This document shows, piece by piece, positions 1-9,525 of a stretch of 64,000 nucleotides of DNA. A program made the translations under genes and the position numbers. Every line of letters begins with the position of its first letter. Within the stretch, counting starts at the first letter, position 1. The DNA comes from Allofrancisella inopinata (GTDB lineage Bacteria > Pseudomonadota > Gammaproteobacteria > Francisellales > Francisellaceae), in NCBI RefSeq assembly GCF_012222965.1, contig NZ_CP038241.1, positions 372,001 to 436,000 on the forward strand. The letters are read 5' to 3'. The notes beneath the pieces are model-generated. The model did no database searches. It was given only the letters and a program-made list of their open reading frames with translations, and was not told the DNA's origin.

Positions 1-364
1 TTGCTTGTACATATTCAATATTTCCAACGCATCCTTTATTAGTCAGTTTTTCTTTACCAACTTCTAACATAGAAGAGTTTATGTCGCTAAGAACAACTTT
101 GCCTTGAGAACCTACTAGCTGACAAAACTTATAAGCTAAATCTCCTGTACCACCTGCTAAATCTAGAACTCTATCTCCTTTACGAATACTAGCTTTTGAA
201 ATCGTTTGTTTTTTCCATAACCGATGGATCCCAAAGGACATCAAATCATTCATTAGGTCGTATTTAGCTGCGACTGAGTGAAAAACTCCAGCAACTTTTT
301 TTTGTTTTTCTTCCCATGGTACTTCTGTGAAACCAAAATCAGTAGTTTTATTTTCTTTAGACAT
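1..364 (-). CDS. ubiE: UbiE, ubiquinone/menaquinone C-methyltransferase (5' part, runs off window)
   Basis: Only the first 121 codons are present; the 3' end lies beyond base 1. UbiE is the SAM-dependent C-methyltransferase of ubiquinone and menaquinone synthesis. The reading frame starts [12 protein letters not shown] and contains the family signature [15 protein letters not shown] near residue 32 and SAM motif [13 protein letters not shown] near residue 69, as in UbiE/COQ5. It is transcribed away from glk. Its first ten codons and upstream region are repeated about 2 kb away at 2403-2518, so the original ubiE-glk intergenic region has been split and duplicated. Confidence 0.93.
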   Translation of the reverse strand, partial: MSKENKTTDFGFTEVPWEEKQKKVAGVFHSVAAKYDLMNDLMSFGIHRLWKKQTISKASIRKGDRVLDLAGGTGDLAYKFCQLVGSQGKVVLSDINSSMLEVGKEKLTNKGCVGNIEYVQA

Positions 365-449
365 TTAGACTAAGATTTATGATATATTAGTTATTGTCTA
401 ATTATAGCAGAATATCGTATATTTGTATTGGCGAGATAATAAATAAGGG
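334..449. repeat. Direct repeat copy A (ubiE 5' end plus ubiE-glk intergenic region)
   Basis: This 116-bp block aligns to 2403-2518 in the same orientation with a constant offset of 2069 bases and about seven mismatches. It contains the first ten ubiE codons and the upstream promoter region. Directly after it comes AGGGTTTATG followed by TAA, which looks like the glk start region cut at the start codon. The genuine glk start follows the second copy. Confidence 0.85.
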
Positions 450-635
450 TTTATGTAATAAATAATAGAATTGTTGAGTTGCTTGTTAGAATTTTTCATC
501 AGATTGTACTTTAATATTTATTTTAATTACCGAAACCTAATAAGCTACATTATGTAAACAATGCGTATACACCAAAAACATACACGTTTAGAATAATATT
601 TTACTTTTAAGAACTTCTATTTGCTTTTACCTGGG

Positions 636-666
636 TTGACTTTTTTTTAAAAAATGTTAATATAAA
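636..666 (+). promoter_or_regulatory. Putative sigma-70 promoter before the 760-1704 gene
   Basis: TTGACT at 636-641 is followed after 17-19 bases by AATATA/TATAAA at 659-666. It lies about 95 bases before the gene. The rest of 450-744 shows no coding potential and no other structure that I can name. This is a motif match only, in very AT-rich DNA. Confidence 0.35.
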
Positions 667-759
667 ATATTTATATATAAACATAAGTCTTAAATTTTAA
701 TTATATTGTAGTTATTGATGATAGATAAGTGTTGTTTTTAGCTAATGTTGAGGAAAGGA

Positions 760-1704
760 ATGATTCTGAAGTTTACGATTGATTATAGTGTTGGAAATAA
801 TTTTCATGAAACTAATATAAAATACATTATATATGAAGTGCAAAGGTTTTGGTCAGATCAAACTGCAACCATACCCCATTCTAAAGCTAGTAATTACAAT
901 GAAAATTGTACTAGATTGGGACAACTCGAGAAATGGGAAAAATATATAAATTCTCGCTATATCAACCAAAGTTATGTTGAACTTGATGCTATATTCTCAA
1001 AAATGACGCCTCTTAAATACCAATCCTCTCATAAGGCTTATCAACGTATATGTTTTGATCGCTCAGTTCTAACTAGAAAATACCAACCTCACTTTATAGC
1101 AATATGTGTTGATCCTAGCCAGAAGACTAATTTTTCATTAAACTTCACTCAAAAACAAAAACTCTATAACCTCTATATGTTATCAGGCAAGAATATCGTT
1201 ATAAAAGGTTCAGCTTCAAACGGAAATGCAAATAAATTTCATAGAGGAATTTCTTTTAATGAACTAATAGCAGCTTTAGAAAGTCATGTCAAAACTGATA
1301 AAGCCGGGCAAGTAACAGTTGAAGAGGTTGTTATGTATAATTATAAAAAATATGAAAATGTTTATAAGTATGGCAACCTTAAACACCCAGGAATATATAG
1401 GCGAGATATGGTTATATACAATTCTATATCTAAAAAAGTGGATTTTTATCCAGTATACTTAAATATACTAAATACTGAAATGAGCACTAATAACCATGAC
1501 CATAAGACAGGTGCAAATGTATATGAGAGAGGCTACTTTGCAAACGACCCAAGAAAATTTAAGTTAAAATCGTTAGATAAAAAAGAGCATGTAGAATTTT
1601 TAGTGAATGTGTCGGAAGCAATGATAAGCTACTACGAAAATCCACTCTCATACATAGAAGATAATTTATTTTATTGCTCTAGAGATGTATGTGCTATAAA
1701 GTGA
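760..1704 (+). CDS. Hypothetical protein inside the ubiE-glk insertion
   Basis: I do not recognise this protein of about 314 residues. It has no signal peptide, clear membrane segment or nucleotide-binding motif. It is rich in Tyr, Lys and Asn and looks cytosolic. The ATG at 760 is preferred over the one at 745 because GAGGAAAGGA sits just before it. The gene stands alone in the insertion between the two direct-repeat copies, without a transposase or integrase, and is followed by about 400 non-coding bases and a MITE. A secreted effector, a toxin or a relic phage gene are all possible; nothing in the sequence decides between them. Confidence 0.6.
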   Translation: MILKFTIDYSVGNNFHETNIKYIIYEVQRFWSDQTATIPHSKASNYNENCTRLGQLEKWEKYINSRYINQSYVELDAIFSKMTPLKYQSSHKAYQRICFDRSVLTRKYQPHFIAICVDPSQKTNFSLNFTQKQKLYNLYMLSGKNIVIKGSASNGNANKFHRGISFNELIAALESHVKTDKAGQVTVEEVVMYNYKKYENVYKYGNLKHPGIYRRDMVIYNSISKKVDFYPVYLNILNTEMSTNNHDHKTGANVYERGYFANDPRKFKLKSLDKKEHVEFLVNVSEAMISYYENPLSYIEDNLFYCSRDVCAIK

Positions 1705-2117
1705 GTTATAGTTAATCCGGTTAAGCTGTGTTTAAAAGTTGAAGCTAAGCTAAGCTTATAGCTTTATATGTAAAGCTGCCTAGCACTATGCTAACGTAGT
1801 TACAAACAAATGGAAAATAAAAAAGCTCGCTTAGGCTCAAACGTTTTATTTTCTTTGTTTTTTGTAGCTACTAACCGCTAATATGCGATACTTACTTTAT
1901 TTTATTATTTACCTATTGGTTATTATAATGTAAATTTGCAAGGTTTTGATAGTACTACTGTAAATTACTTGGGACTTATTTACTAATATTTTATCGTTAA
2001 AGTGCCGTCATAATATATTGCTTTGAAAATTTTTTCAGAGGCAACTAAGTATGTTCCAGATCGGAGTTTGAAATGACGAGCCTTTCTCTACATTAATTAT
2101 TCAGCTTAGCTATATTA
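1705..2117. other. Non-coding stretch after the orphan gene
   Basis: No open frame, RNA gene or recognised repeat was seen. There is an AGCTAAGCTAAGCTTATAGCTT palindrome-like stretch near 1743-1765 that could form a weak hairpin just after the gene. The composition is like the rest of the insertion. Confidence 0.4.
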
Positions 2118-2279
2118 TACCAATTCCAACACAAATTAGTACTCTCTAACTTTGTATTTCATACCTAATTTAAGTTTTTGATATTTGCCAATAGCCACTG
2201 CTATTGCCTGCACATCAAAAACTTAAATTAGTCATAAACTCCTTTGTGATAAATGTACTAATTTATGTTGGTATTGGTA
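2118..2279. mobile_element. MITE1 copy 1 (162 bp, TTA target duplication)
   Basis: A non-coding element runs from TACCAATTCCAACACAAATT to a matching inverted end AATTTATGTTGGTATTGGTA. TTA flanks both sides (2115-2117 and 2280-2282), as expected for a 3-bp target duplication. The interior (TTTGTATTTCATACCTAATT and onward) is the reverse complement of the copies at 9474-9636 and 19590-19724. It has no transposase, so it is a MITE needing a full-length element elsewhere. It lies in the ubiE-glk insertion. Confidence 0.85.
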
Positions 2280-2402
2280 TTAACTGTAAAATTTCGTTTA
2301 CGGAACTAACTAAAGAAAAACAAATTGTAGAGGTCGGTAACAAAAATGGGCATCAGCAAAAACAAATTTAAATAATAAGGTATATGACTGTTCCTATACA
2401 CT

Positions 2403-2518
2403 CAAAATCTGTAGTTTTATTTTCTTTAGACATTTAGACTAAGATTTATGATATATTAGTTGTTGTCTAATTATAGCAGAATATCATATATTTGTACTGG
2501 CAAGATAGTAAATAAGGG
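2403..2518. repeat. Direct repeat copy B (ubiE 5' end plus glk leader)
   Basis: This is the second copy of the 334-449 block, about 94% identical. It still encodes [10 protein letters not shown] of ubiE on the minus strand, now detached from the gene, and leads into glk with eight extra bases just before AGGGTTTATG. It therefore carries the working glk leader, plus a ten-codon ubiE stub. Confidence 0.85.
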
Positions 2519-2529
2519 AAATAGGGTTT

Positions 2530-3552
2530 ATGTATATATTATCTGGAGATATTGGAGGAACTAATACTAGATTAGAAGTTTCTCAGTTGGAAAATGGTAA
2601 AACTCAAAGTATAGCTGTAAGAAAATATAAAGGAGCAGATTTTAACTGCTTAACAGATGTTATTAATATTTTTTTAGCTGAAATTGATTTAGCTGGAAAA
2701 ATTGATTCAGCCTGCTTAGCTGTTGCTGGTTTTGTGGTAGATGGAGAGGTCGAAATTACAAATTTGCCATGGATGGTTTCAGAGCAGTACGTTGCTGAGG
2801 GTTTAGGTATTGATAAAAGTAAAGTCAAAGTGATAAATGATTTTGAAGCCATTGGCTATGGTATTGAAAAATTAGACCGACAAAAGGATATTATAACTAT
2901 CCAAGAAGGCAAAAAAGATGATAATAGCCTTTGCGCGGTTATTGGTGCAGGAACTGGGCTTGGAATGTGTTTGGTGAGTTATGATGAAAACCATAAGCCT
3001 AGAGTTTATAAAACCGAAGGCGGTCATGTTGATTTTCCTCCAGTTGATGATGAGCAGATTGAGTTATTTAAATTTATGCGTAAAACTTTACATAGAGTTT
3101 CTCCAGAAAGATTTTGTAGCGGTTATGGTATTTATAATATTTATAAATATGTAGTTAGAAATCCATTATATAATCAACCTGAATGTACCAGTTTACGTAG
3201 AGATTTATTTAAAGTTTCAGATTCAGATAAAGCGGCAATAATAGTTAAGTATGCTATAGAATATAAAGAACCGTCTGCTTCAAGAGCTGTAGATATATTT
3301 CTGAGCATTTATGGCTCAGTTGCAGGGAATCTAGCTTTAACAAGCTTACCATTTAGGGGTTTATATATTGCTGGAGGAATTGCTCCGCGCCTTATTGGTC
3401 AAATTAAAGAAAGCAAATTTTTGGAAAAATTTAGAGATAAAGGGAGAATGTCAGCAATGATGAAAGATTTTCCAATCCACATAATAATGAATACAGACGT
3501 TGGATTGATAGGAGCTAGAGCTTATGCTGCCAACTTGGTCAAAAAAGATTAA
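2530..3552 (+). CDS. glk: Glucokinase
   Basis: ATP-dependent phosphorylation of glucose to glucose-6-phosphate in the cytosol. The 340 residues contain the phosphate-binding motif DIGGTNTR (residues 7-14), a second glycine-rich motif GAGTGLGM near 140, EGGHVDFPP near 163 and the adenosine-site YIAGGIAPRL near 280. This order fits the Glk family (E. coli protein 321 residues). The start ATG follows AAGGGAAATAGGGTTT. The 3' end overlaps the convergent small membrane gene by four bases. The upstream insertion at about 450-2402 separates it from its probable divergent neighbour ubiE. Confidence 0.93.
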   Translation: MYILSGDIGGTNTRLEVSQLENGKTQSIAVRKYKGADFNCLTDVINIFLAEIDLAGKIDSACLAVAGFVVDGEVEITNLPWMVSEQYVAEGLGIDKSKVKVINDFEAIGYGIEKLDRQKDIITIQEGKKDDNSLCAVIGAGTGLGMCLVSYDENHKPRVYKTEGGHVDFPPVDDEQIELFKFMRKTLHRVSPERFCSGYGIYNIYKYVVRNPLYNQPECTSLRRDLFKVSDSDKAAIIVKYAIEYKEPSASRAVDIFLSIYGSVAGNLALTSLPFRGLYIAGGIAPRLIGQIKESKFLEKFRDKGRMSAMMKDFPIHIIMNTDVGLIGARAYAANLVKKD

Positions 3553-3788
3553 ATAGCTTTTTTATCTTTTATGTTTTTCTTTATTTTAAATACACTTGTA
3601 ATAGCTAAGTATGTAGCGCCCAAAATAATTATAGCTACATAGAAGCTCATAAAGATCAAAAATATTACTGTCATTACTGCTAGCTCAAGAAAGCTAAAAA
3701 CAGCTAATATTGTGGTTAAAAGTAAATAGCTGACTAGTTTATTAAAAAAGTGAATTTTTTTAGGGTATTTTCTATAATTGTCTTTCAT
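3549..3788 (-). CDS. Small membrane protein, unknown function
   Basis: This 79-residue protein has a basic N-terminus (MKDNYRKYPKKIHFF), two hydrophobic segments at about residues 18-40 and 41-65, and a lysine-rich tail (KIKKNIKDKK), so it probably sits in the inner membrane with both ends in the cytoplasm. It is convergent with glk and overlaps its stop. No family recognised. Confidence 0.6.
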   Translation of the reverse strand: MKDNYRKYPKKIHFFNKLVSYLLLTTILAVFSFLELAVMTVIFLIFMSFYVAIIILGATYLAITSVFKIKKNIKDKKAI

Positions 3789-3860
3789 TGTTTTGTAAAA
3801 GCTTAATTTAATTATTTTTTATATATTTTATAACATGTAGTTTGCAATTAAAAATCTGAT

Positions 3861-4391
3861 TTATTTTTTCATATTTCTAGATAAGTATAATGTTTGGATT
3901 AGCATAAATATAAAAGTAATACCTAAAAGCCCGAACAATTTAAAGTTCATCCATATATTTGTAGAGAAAAAATAGGCTACAAAAAGATTAATCGTCCCAA
4001 GAATTACAAAGTATGCACCCCACATAGTATTAATTACTTTCCATTTATGTGAATTAAGATTAATAGCTTCTTTAAGAAGCTTTTCCATAGGAGTTTCTTT
4101 CATAACGTAGGTTGTTATTATTAATCCAATACCTATTAGCCAATTTACTATACTAACTTTCCATTTGATAAACTCCTCGTTATGAAAATATAAAGTAGCA
4201 CCACCAAATATTATTACCAACACAGTAATTAAAATTTGCATCTTGGCGATTCTACGATGAGTTATGTATTCCCATATAACCTGTGCTACAGTGATGATAA
4301 TCAAAGCAGCAGTTGCATAAAAAATATCATAGACTTTATAAATCGCGAAAAAAACGATTGCGGGTAATAGATCATTAAGCATTTTATTCAT
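3861..4391 (-). CDS. yciB: YciB/IspZ family inner-membrane septation protein
   Basis: This 176-residue polytopic protein has five or six hydrophobic segments. It matches YciB/IspZ (septation protein A) in length, about 180 residues, and in pattern: LLPAIVFFAIYKVYDIFYAT at the start, the VIWEYITHRRI segment and the late WGAYFVILGTINLFVAYFFS block. The family acts in the cell envelope and interacts with division and elongation proteins. A second ATG at residue 4 is an alternative start. It is divergent from the YciO-type gene downstream. Confidence 0.85.
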   Translation of the reverse strand: MNKMLNDLLPAIVFFAIYKVYDIFYATAALIIITVAQVIWEYITHRRIAKMQILITVLVIIFGGATLYFHNEEFIKWKVSIVNWLIGIGLIITTYVMKETPMEKLLKEAINLNSHKWKVINTMWGAYFVILGTINLFVAYFFSTNIWMNFKLFGLLGITFIFMLIQTLYLSRNMKK

Positions 4392-4457
4392 AATTTAGGC
4401 TAAATTTAATAAGTGTTGTATAATTATCATAAAAGTATAGCCTTTGTTAAGAAGATT

Positions 4458-5081
4458 ATGAAGAGATTAATAGAATTATATAGTTATGGTAACAACGCTT
4501 TAGCACTACAAGAAATAAAACAAGTATTAGATAAAGAAGGTGTTGTAGCTATTCCAACAGACTCAGGATATGCTTTAGTTTGTAAAATGAAATCAAAAAA
4601 AGCTATAGATAAAATTAGGAAAATAAGAGATTTAGATAGTAGTCATAATTTTACTCTGGCGTGTAGAGACCTTTCTGAAATTTCAGAATATGCTAAAGTT
4701 GATAATAACGCTTATAGGCTACTAAAGAGATACACTCCTGGCCCATATACATTTATACTAAACGCTACTAAAAAGGTATCTTCTTTACTTGTTACTAAAT
4801 CTAAAAACACTGTAGGTATAAGAGTAAGTGATCATTATGTTCCTCAAGCTATAAGTGCAGAGATGGGAGAGCCTTTGGTAGTTAGCTCTTTTATTCTACC
4901 GACTCAGGATCATGTTATAACTGACTGTAGTAACATTGACAATGAAATCATGAATAATATAGATTTAATAGTAGAATCTGACTACTGTGGTTATGAGCCA
5001 ACTACTGTAATTGAGATGTTAGAATTGCCTTATACTGTTTTGCGTGAAGGTGCAGGAAGTGTGGAGGGTTTTAACAAATAA
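4458..5081 (+). CDS. YciO-type Sua5/YrdC family protein
   Basis: This 207-residue protein belongs to the YrdC-like superfamily, which includes the threonylcarbamoyl-AMP synthases of tRNA t6A synthesis. It shows VVAIPTDSGYALVCKM near residue 31, KIRKIRDLDSSHNFTL near residue 50, YTPGPYTFIL near 91 and VGIRVSDHYVP near 117. The length and the TDSGYAL motif fit the YciO branch better than TsaC itself. The biochemical role of YciO is poorly settled, so no symbol is given. The ATG at 4458 (MKRLIELYS) fits the family's start; an upstream extension is unlikely. Confidence 0.82.
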   Translation: MKRLIELYSYGNNALALQEIKQVLDKEGVVAIPTDSGYALVCKMKSKKAIDKIRKIRDLDSSHNFTLACRDLSEISEYAKVDNNAYRLLKRYTPGPYTFILNATKKVSSLLVTKSKNTVGIRVSDHYVPQAISAEMGEPLVVSSFILPTQDHVITDCSNIDNEIMNNIDLIVESDYCGYEPTTVIEMLELPYTVLREGAGSVEGFNK

Positions 5082-5197
5082 ATAAAATAATTAGTTACCA
5101 ACATGCACTAGTTCAAGCTTGCAACAATCCTATTACGAGGCATAGGCAAAATGGGGTAATATTTTAAACGACACTGAGTTTAAAAGAGTTTTTAAAT

Positions 5198-6433
5198 TTA
5201 TTGGACAATTTGGTGATTAATGATTTTTTTAGTGTTTATGAATAAGTAGCTCAAAGATCCTAAAATACAAATAACACTTCCAGCAATAAAAACGATACTA
5301 AAACTATTTCCTGTTTTTTGCAAAATAAAACCAGTTGTTAGGGGGGCCAGTCCAGCACCAATAAAATTAGCTAGGTTTTGTGTGCCGCCAACTATTCCTA
5401 TTAACTTTGGTGGGGCTATGTCAGCAACTATTGCCCATGTTGGTGATACTCTAAGTCCTAGACAAAAGATACTGATACTTATAAGCAAAATTATACTTAA
5501 AATATTATCTAAAGTAGCAATCGTCATTATTGCAACACCAGCTATTAGACAACCAAGAATTATAGGAGTTAGACGTGAAGCAATAGCTGAAAAACCTCGT
5601 TTTATAAGATAATCAGAAACTATACCACCTAGTATCACCGATACAAGTGACGATAAAAATGATAAAGATGTTGCAAGCCCCATTTGTGATAGGCTAAGGT
5701 TCTTTATTTCAATAAAATAAAATGGCAGCCATGTTATAAATAACCAATAGGCATACGTGCTACAGATATTACCAATACATAAAAATATTACATTATGATT
5801 GGTTATTATGGCTTTGAATTGTTTTTTTGTCAGAGGTTTTGGTTTTGAGCTATCATTATTATGGGCAAAGTAACTATGATTCTGTAGTTTAGCCCAGATA
5901 AAAGCTGTGGTTAAGCCGATAACCCCAAGTAAGATAAACATGCCTCGCCAACTAACTAAAAGCATTAAGCTAACTAAAAAAATTGGGGCTATAATGTTTG
6001 CAAGCCTTGGGCCTAGAGCAACTATTGAAGATACAAAACCTCTTTTAGCAACTGAGAAGTTTTGTTGAATAATTTTCGTTGCAATTATGAATAAAGGTGC
6101 TTCAGCTATTCCTAATAAGATTCTCATTACAAGAATCGAATAGAAACCAACAGCTAAACCACTTAGAATACATACTCCTGCCCATGCTACCATACTTAAT
6201 ATAGCAATACGTTTAATGCCAAAACGGTCAACTAAGTATCCAGCTGGGAGACTTGATAAAGCATAAGACCACATAAAAGCAGATAGTAGTAATCCCATTC
6301 CTGCTGGGCTTATATTAAAATCAGTAGCAATTGAGATATTGGCAATACTTAATGTTGAGCGATCAAGGTAATTTATTAAGGCGCCTAGAAAAAGTATAAA
6401 AACGACAAAAATATAAAAAGTTTTTTTGGACAT
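5198..6433 (-). CDS. MFS transporter, anion:cation symporter type
   Basis: This 411-residue inner-membrane carrier has about twelve hydrophobic segments. The opening ALINYLDRSTLSIANISIA is typical of the ACS group (hexuronate, phthalate and similar organic anions). MFS motif A is visible as GYLVDRFGIKRI near residue 65. Substrate cannot be read from the sequence. The stop codon is three bases from metG on the same strand, but metG is upstream in transcription, so the carrier probably follows metG in one transcript. Confidence 0.85.
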   Translation of the reverse strand: MSKKTFYIFVVFILFLGALINYLDRSTLSIANISIATDFNISPAGMGLLLSAFMWSYALSSLPAGYLVDRFGIKRIAILSMVAWAGVCILSGLAVGFYSILVMRILLGIAEAPLFIIATKIIQQNFSVAKRGFVSSIVALGPRLANIIAPIFLVSLMLLVSWRGMFILLGVIGLTTAFIWAKLQNHSYFAHNNDSSKPKPLTKKQFKAIITNHNVIFLCIGNICSTYAYWLFITWLPFYFIEIKNLSLSQMGLATSLSFLSSLVSVILGGIVSDYLIKRGFSAIASRLTPIILGCLIAGVAIMTIATLDNILSIILLISISIFCLGLRVSPTWAIVADIAPPKLIGIVGGTQNLANFIGAGLAPLTTGFILQKTGNSFSIVFIAGSVICILGSLSYLFINTKKIINHQIVQ

Positions 6434-6435
6434 AT

Positions 6436-8463
6436 TTATTTTACCCTCATGCCAGGTTTAGCACCCTCATGAGGCTCTAGTATATATAGACCTTTACCAT
6501 CTCCAGCAGCTAAAACCATTCCTTCAGAAACACCAAATTTCATTTTTCTTGGGGCTAGGTTTGCAACCATAACAGTATGTTTACCTACTAAGCCCTCTGG
6601 ATTATACGCTGATTTTATGCCAGCAAATACTTGCTTAGTAACACCACCTAGATCTAGAATTAACTTAAGGAGTTTATCAGCTCCTTCGACATGTGAGGCT
6701 TCAATGATTTTTGCAACACGTAAATCTACTTTCATGAAGTCGTCAAAAGTGCATTCTGGAGCTATATCATCAGTTTGATCTTGTGGTTTATCGTGAGGCT
6801 GCTGAGATTGTTCATTTTCGAGTATCATTTTTGTATCTTCCAGAATTCTATCAACTTTTTCTTTTTCTATGCGAGTTGCTAGCGGCTTAAATTTATTTAT
6901 TTTATGGTTTTTTAAAAACTTTGGTGCGTCAGACCAGTTGTTAACTTGAATATTTAAAAATGTTTCAGCTTTTCCAGTAAGGCTAGGAACAATTGGTTTA
7001 AGATAAGAAACTAAAACCTTAAACATATTGATACCCTGGGAGCATACTTGATGAACTTTCTCTTCTTGTCCCTCTTCTTTAGCTAGTTGCCAAGGTTTAT
7101 GAAGGTCTATGAATTGGTTTGCTTTATCTGCTAATGCCATTATTAACCTAACAGCAGTTGCAAACTCTCTTTTTTCAAATGCTTGTGTAATAGAATCATG
7201 ATCATTGGTAAATTCTTTTTCTAGGTTTGTATCATAGACTTCAGTTGATAATGTAGCATCAAAATTTTTATATATAAATCCTGCACAGCGACTAGCAATA
7301 TTTACAACTTTTCCGACTATATCAGAGTTTGACTTAGTGACAAATTCTTCTAGATTTAAATCAATATCATCTATTTTAGAGGTTAGTCTAGACGCGAAAT
7401 AATATCTTAGGTAGCTTGGCTCTAGATTATCAAGGTATGTTCTTGCTTGGATAAAAGTACCGCGCGACTTTGACATCTTTTTACCGTTTACAGTTAAAAA
7501 GCCATTTGCAAAAACACTAGTTGGTGTTTTGTATCCTGTAGAAGCTAAGATAGCTGGCCAGAATAAGGCATGAAAATATATAATATCTTTTCCTATAAAA
7601 TGATAAAGCTCATTTTGACTACCATTGCCCCAAAATTGATCGAAAACTATACCAGTTTTATTACAATAGTCTTTAAAACTAGCTATATAGCCCATAGGAG
7701 CATCTAGCCATACATAAAAATATTTCTGCTCATTTGTGTCAGGTATTGCAAAACCAAAGTACGGAGCATCGCGTGATATATCCCAACTTTGTAAGCCTTG
7801 CTCAAACCATTCTTTTAGTTTATTGGCAACTTCTGGCTGTAATTGTTGGTTTGTGTTTATCCAAGTTTCTATATCTTTTTCCAAAGCTGGCAAGTCAAAG
7901 AAAAAGTGCTCAGATTTTTTTTGAATAGGAGCTTTACCAGAAACTACAGATTTTGGGTTTATTAAATCAGTAGGATCATAGGTTGCTCCACAGACTTCAC
8001 AGCTATCTCCATATTGATCTTCAGCTTTACACTTTGGGCATGTGCCTTTTACAAATCTATCAGGCAAAAACATTTTAGCTTGCATATCATATGCTTGAGC
8101 AATTTCTTTTGTTGAAATTAAGCCTTTTGTTTTTAATTTATTGTATATTTCTTCAACAATTTCTTTATTTAATTTATTATGGGTAGAATGATAATTATCA
8201 AACTCAACTTCAAAATCTGTAAAATCTTTTAAGTGTCTTTCTGAAAAACTTTTAACCAATTCTTCAGGAGAAATACCTAGGCTCTTAGCTTTTAACATTA
8301 TCGGTGTACCATGAGTATCACTGCCACAGACAAAGACACATTTATTACCTTGTAATTTTTGAAACCTAACCCAGATGTCTGATTGTATATAGCCAAGCAT
8401 GTGACCTAAGTGTAAATCACCATTAGCATAAGGTAAGGCATTGGTAACTAGTATTTTCCGCAT
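6436..8463 (-). CDS. metG: Methionyl-tRNA synthetase
   Basis: Charges tRNA-Met. The 675 residues show the class I HIGH motif as HLGH in [13 protein letters not shown] (near residue 12), four zinc-cluster cysteines in CPKC...CEVC (about 142-160), and KMSKSRG near 330. The C-terminal domain (about 565-675, beginning [15 protein letters not shown]) is the EMAP/Arc1-type tRNA-binding dimerisation domain found in long MetG enzymes. Length equals the E. coli enzyme. No sign of damage. Confidence 0.97.
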   Translation of the reverse strand: MRKILVTNALPYANGDLHLGHMLGYIQSDIWVRFQKLQGNKCVFVCGSDTHGTPIMLKAKSLGISPEELVKSFSERHLKDFTDFEVEFDNYHSTHNKLNKEIVEEIYNKLKTKGLISTKEIAQAYDMQAKMFLPDRFVKGTCPKCKAEDQYGDSCEVCGATYDPTDLINPKSVVSGKAPIQKKSEHFFFDLPALEKDIETWINTNQQLQPEVANKLKEWFEQGLQSWDISRDAPYFGFAIPDTNEQKYFYVWLDAPMGYIASFKDYCNKTGIVFDQFWGNGSQNELYHFIGKDIIYFHALFWPAILASTGYKTPTSVFANGFLTVNGKKMSKSRGTFIQARTYLDNLEPSYLRYYFASRLTSKIDDIDLNLEEFVTKSNSDIVGKVVNIASRCAGFIYKNFDATLSTEVYDTNLEKEFTNDHDSITQAFEKREFATAVRLIMALADKANQFIDLHKPWQLAKEEGQEEKVHQVCSQGINMFKVLVSYLKPIVPSLTGKAETFLNIQVNNWSDAPKFLKNHKINKFKPLATRIEKEKVDRILEDTKMILENEQSQQPHDKPQDQTDDIAPECTFDDFMKVDLRVAKIIEASHVEGADKLLKLILDLGGVTKQVFAGIKSAYNPEGLVGKHTVMVANLAPRKMKFGVSEGMVLAAGDGKGLYILEPHEGAKPGMRVK

Positions 8464-8629
8464 TATTATTTGAATTGACTTGTTAGATTATAGCTATTAT
8501 AAAGATTTTTACATGTTTTGTTTAGATAAATTTTTGGAAGATATATTTACTTGCAGAAGCATAGTCATTTATTACACTTGACTAAAATCAAGGTAAACAA
8601 AAGTAAGTAGATTATACTCTCATGTAAAA

Positions 8630-8770
8630 GGGACTGTTGCAAACTAAAATTATATGTTTCTAACTGTGTTAAAAATATTCTCAAAATGATCATTTACTAT
8701 ATGTAAACTGCGCTTTTTCGAATATTTTTGCCTTGTTACCTCCCATCTGATTCCAGCTTGCAACAGTCCC
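8630..8770. mobile_element. MITE2 copy A (141 bp, TAAAA target duplication)
   Basis: The element starts GGGACTGTTGCAA and ends with the inverted TTGCAACAGTCCC. TAAAA is present on both sides (8625-8629 and 8771-8775), a perfect 5-bp target duplication. A nearly identical copy lies at 55157-55297, a split copy at 43852-45279 and a fragment at 19716-19751. No coding sequence. It sits just upstream of the accessory operon starting at 8839. Confidence 0.9.
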
Positions 8771-8838
8771 TAAAATGCGGTTATATGCCTGACTTTAAGA
8801 CAGTACTAAGTGGTTTTCAAAGTACTAAGGAGTGGTTG

Positions 8839-9525
8839 GTGGTGCAAAAAAAAGTAAATATCGCAGTTTCTGGTGAGCGATTAAAAGGTATACTTACGAT
8901 TCCGGAAAAAGCATTAGGACTTATCTTATTTTCTCATGGCAGTGGTAGTGGTCGCTTGTCACCACGCAATCAATTTGTGGCAAGTATATTACAGCAAAGT
9001 GCTTTTGCAACATTATTAGTTGATCTTTTAACCGAAGAAGAAGATCAAATATATAAAAATAGATTTGATATTGAAAAACTAACAGAGCGTTTAATTGGTA
9101 TAGTTGATTGGCTTACTATTAATTCTAGTACTCAGCATTTGCCAATAGGCCTATTTGGAGCTACCACAGGCGCAGCTGCCGCCTTAAAGTGTGCTGCTAA
9201 GCAAGAAAAACAAATCAAAGCTATTGTCTCACGCGGAGGCCGACCAGACCTAGCTATTCCAGATCTGACTCGGGTTAAAGCACCAACACTATTAATAGTT
9301 GGGGGAAACGACACGGAGGTTATAATGTTAAATAATCAAGCTTATCTAGCTTTAAACTGCACCAAGAGCTTGGAAATCGTTCCTCGAGCAACGCACTTAT
9401 TTGAAGAACCCGGCACCTTGGAGAAAATGACTAATCTTACAATAGGGTGGTTTAAGCGTTTTTTACCATCTTATACCAATTCCAACATAAATTGTTGCAT
9501 TTACCACAAAGGAGTTTATGACTAA
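8839..9525 (+). CDS. Alpha/beta hydrolase (dienelactone-hydrolase type), C-terminus supplied by a MITE
   Basis: The start is read as GTG at 8839 (8842 possible) after AAGGAG; no ATG fits. The protein of about 228 residues shows ILFSHGSGSGR (oxyanion-hole region), GLFGATTGAAAAL in the place of the nucleophile elbow (normally GxSxGG, here Thr-Thr rather than an obvious Ser), LLIVGGNDTEV for the acid and ATHLFEEPG for the His. Proteins like this are often encoded next to or fused with a phosphoribosyltransferase, as here. From the Tyr codon at 9472 on, the last 17 residues and the stop come from MITE1 copy 2, so the native end is lost. Confidence 0.8.
   Translation: MVQKKVNIAVSGERLKGILTIPEKALGLILFSHGSGSGRLSPRNQFVASILQQSAFATLLVDLLTEEEDQIYKNRFDIEKLTERLIGIVDWLTINSSTQHLPIGLFGATTGAAAALKCAAKQEKQIKAIVSRGGRPDLAIPDLTRVKAPTLLIVGGNDTEVIMLNNQAYLALNCTKSLEIVPRATHLFEEPGTLEKMTNLTIGWFKRFLPSYTNSNINCCIYHKGVYD

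Noticed and set aside
5115-5150. AGCTTGCAACAATCCTA resembles a MITE2 end
   Set aside because: Only about 15 bases match and no second end or target duplication was found.
3549-8463. Open frames opposite glk, metG and the MFS gene (for example 2604-2852 and 7734-7928)
   Set aside because: They overlap well-supported genes on the other strand and lack any motif.
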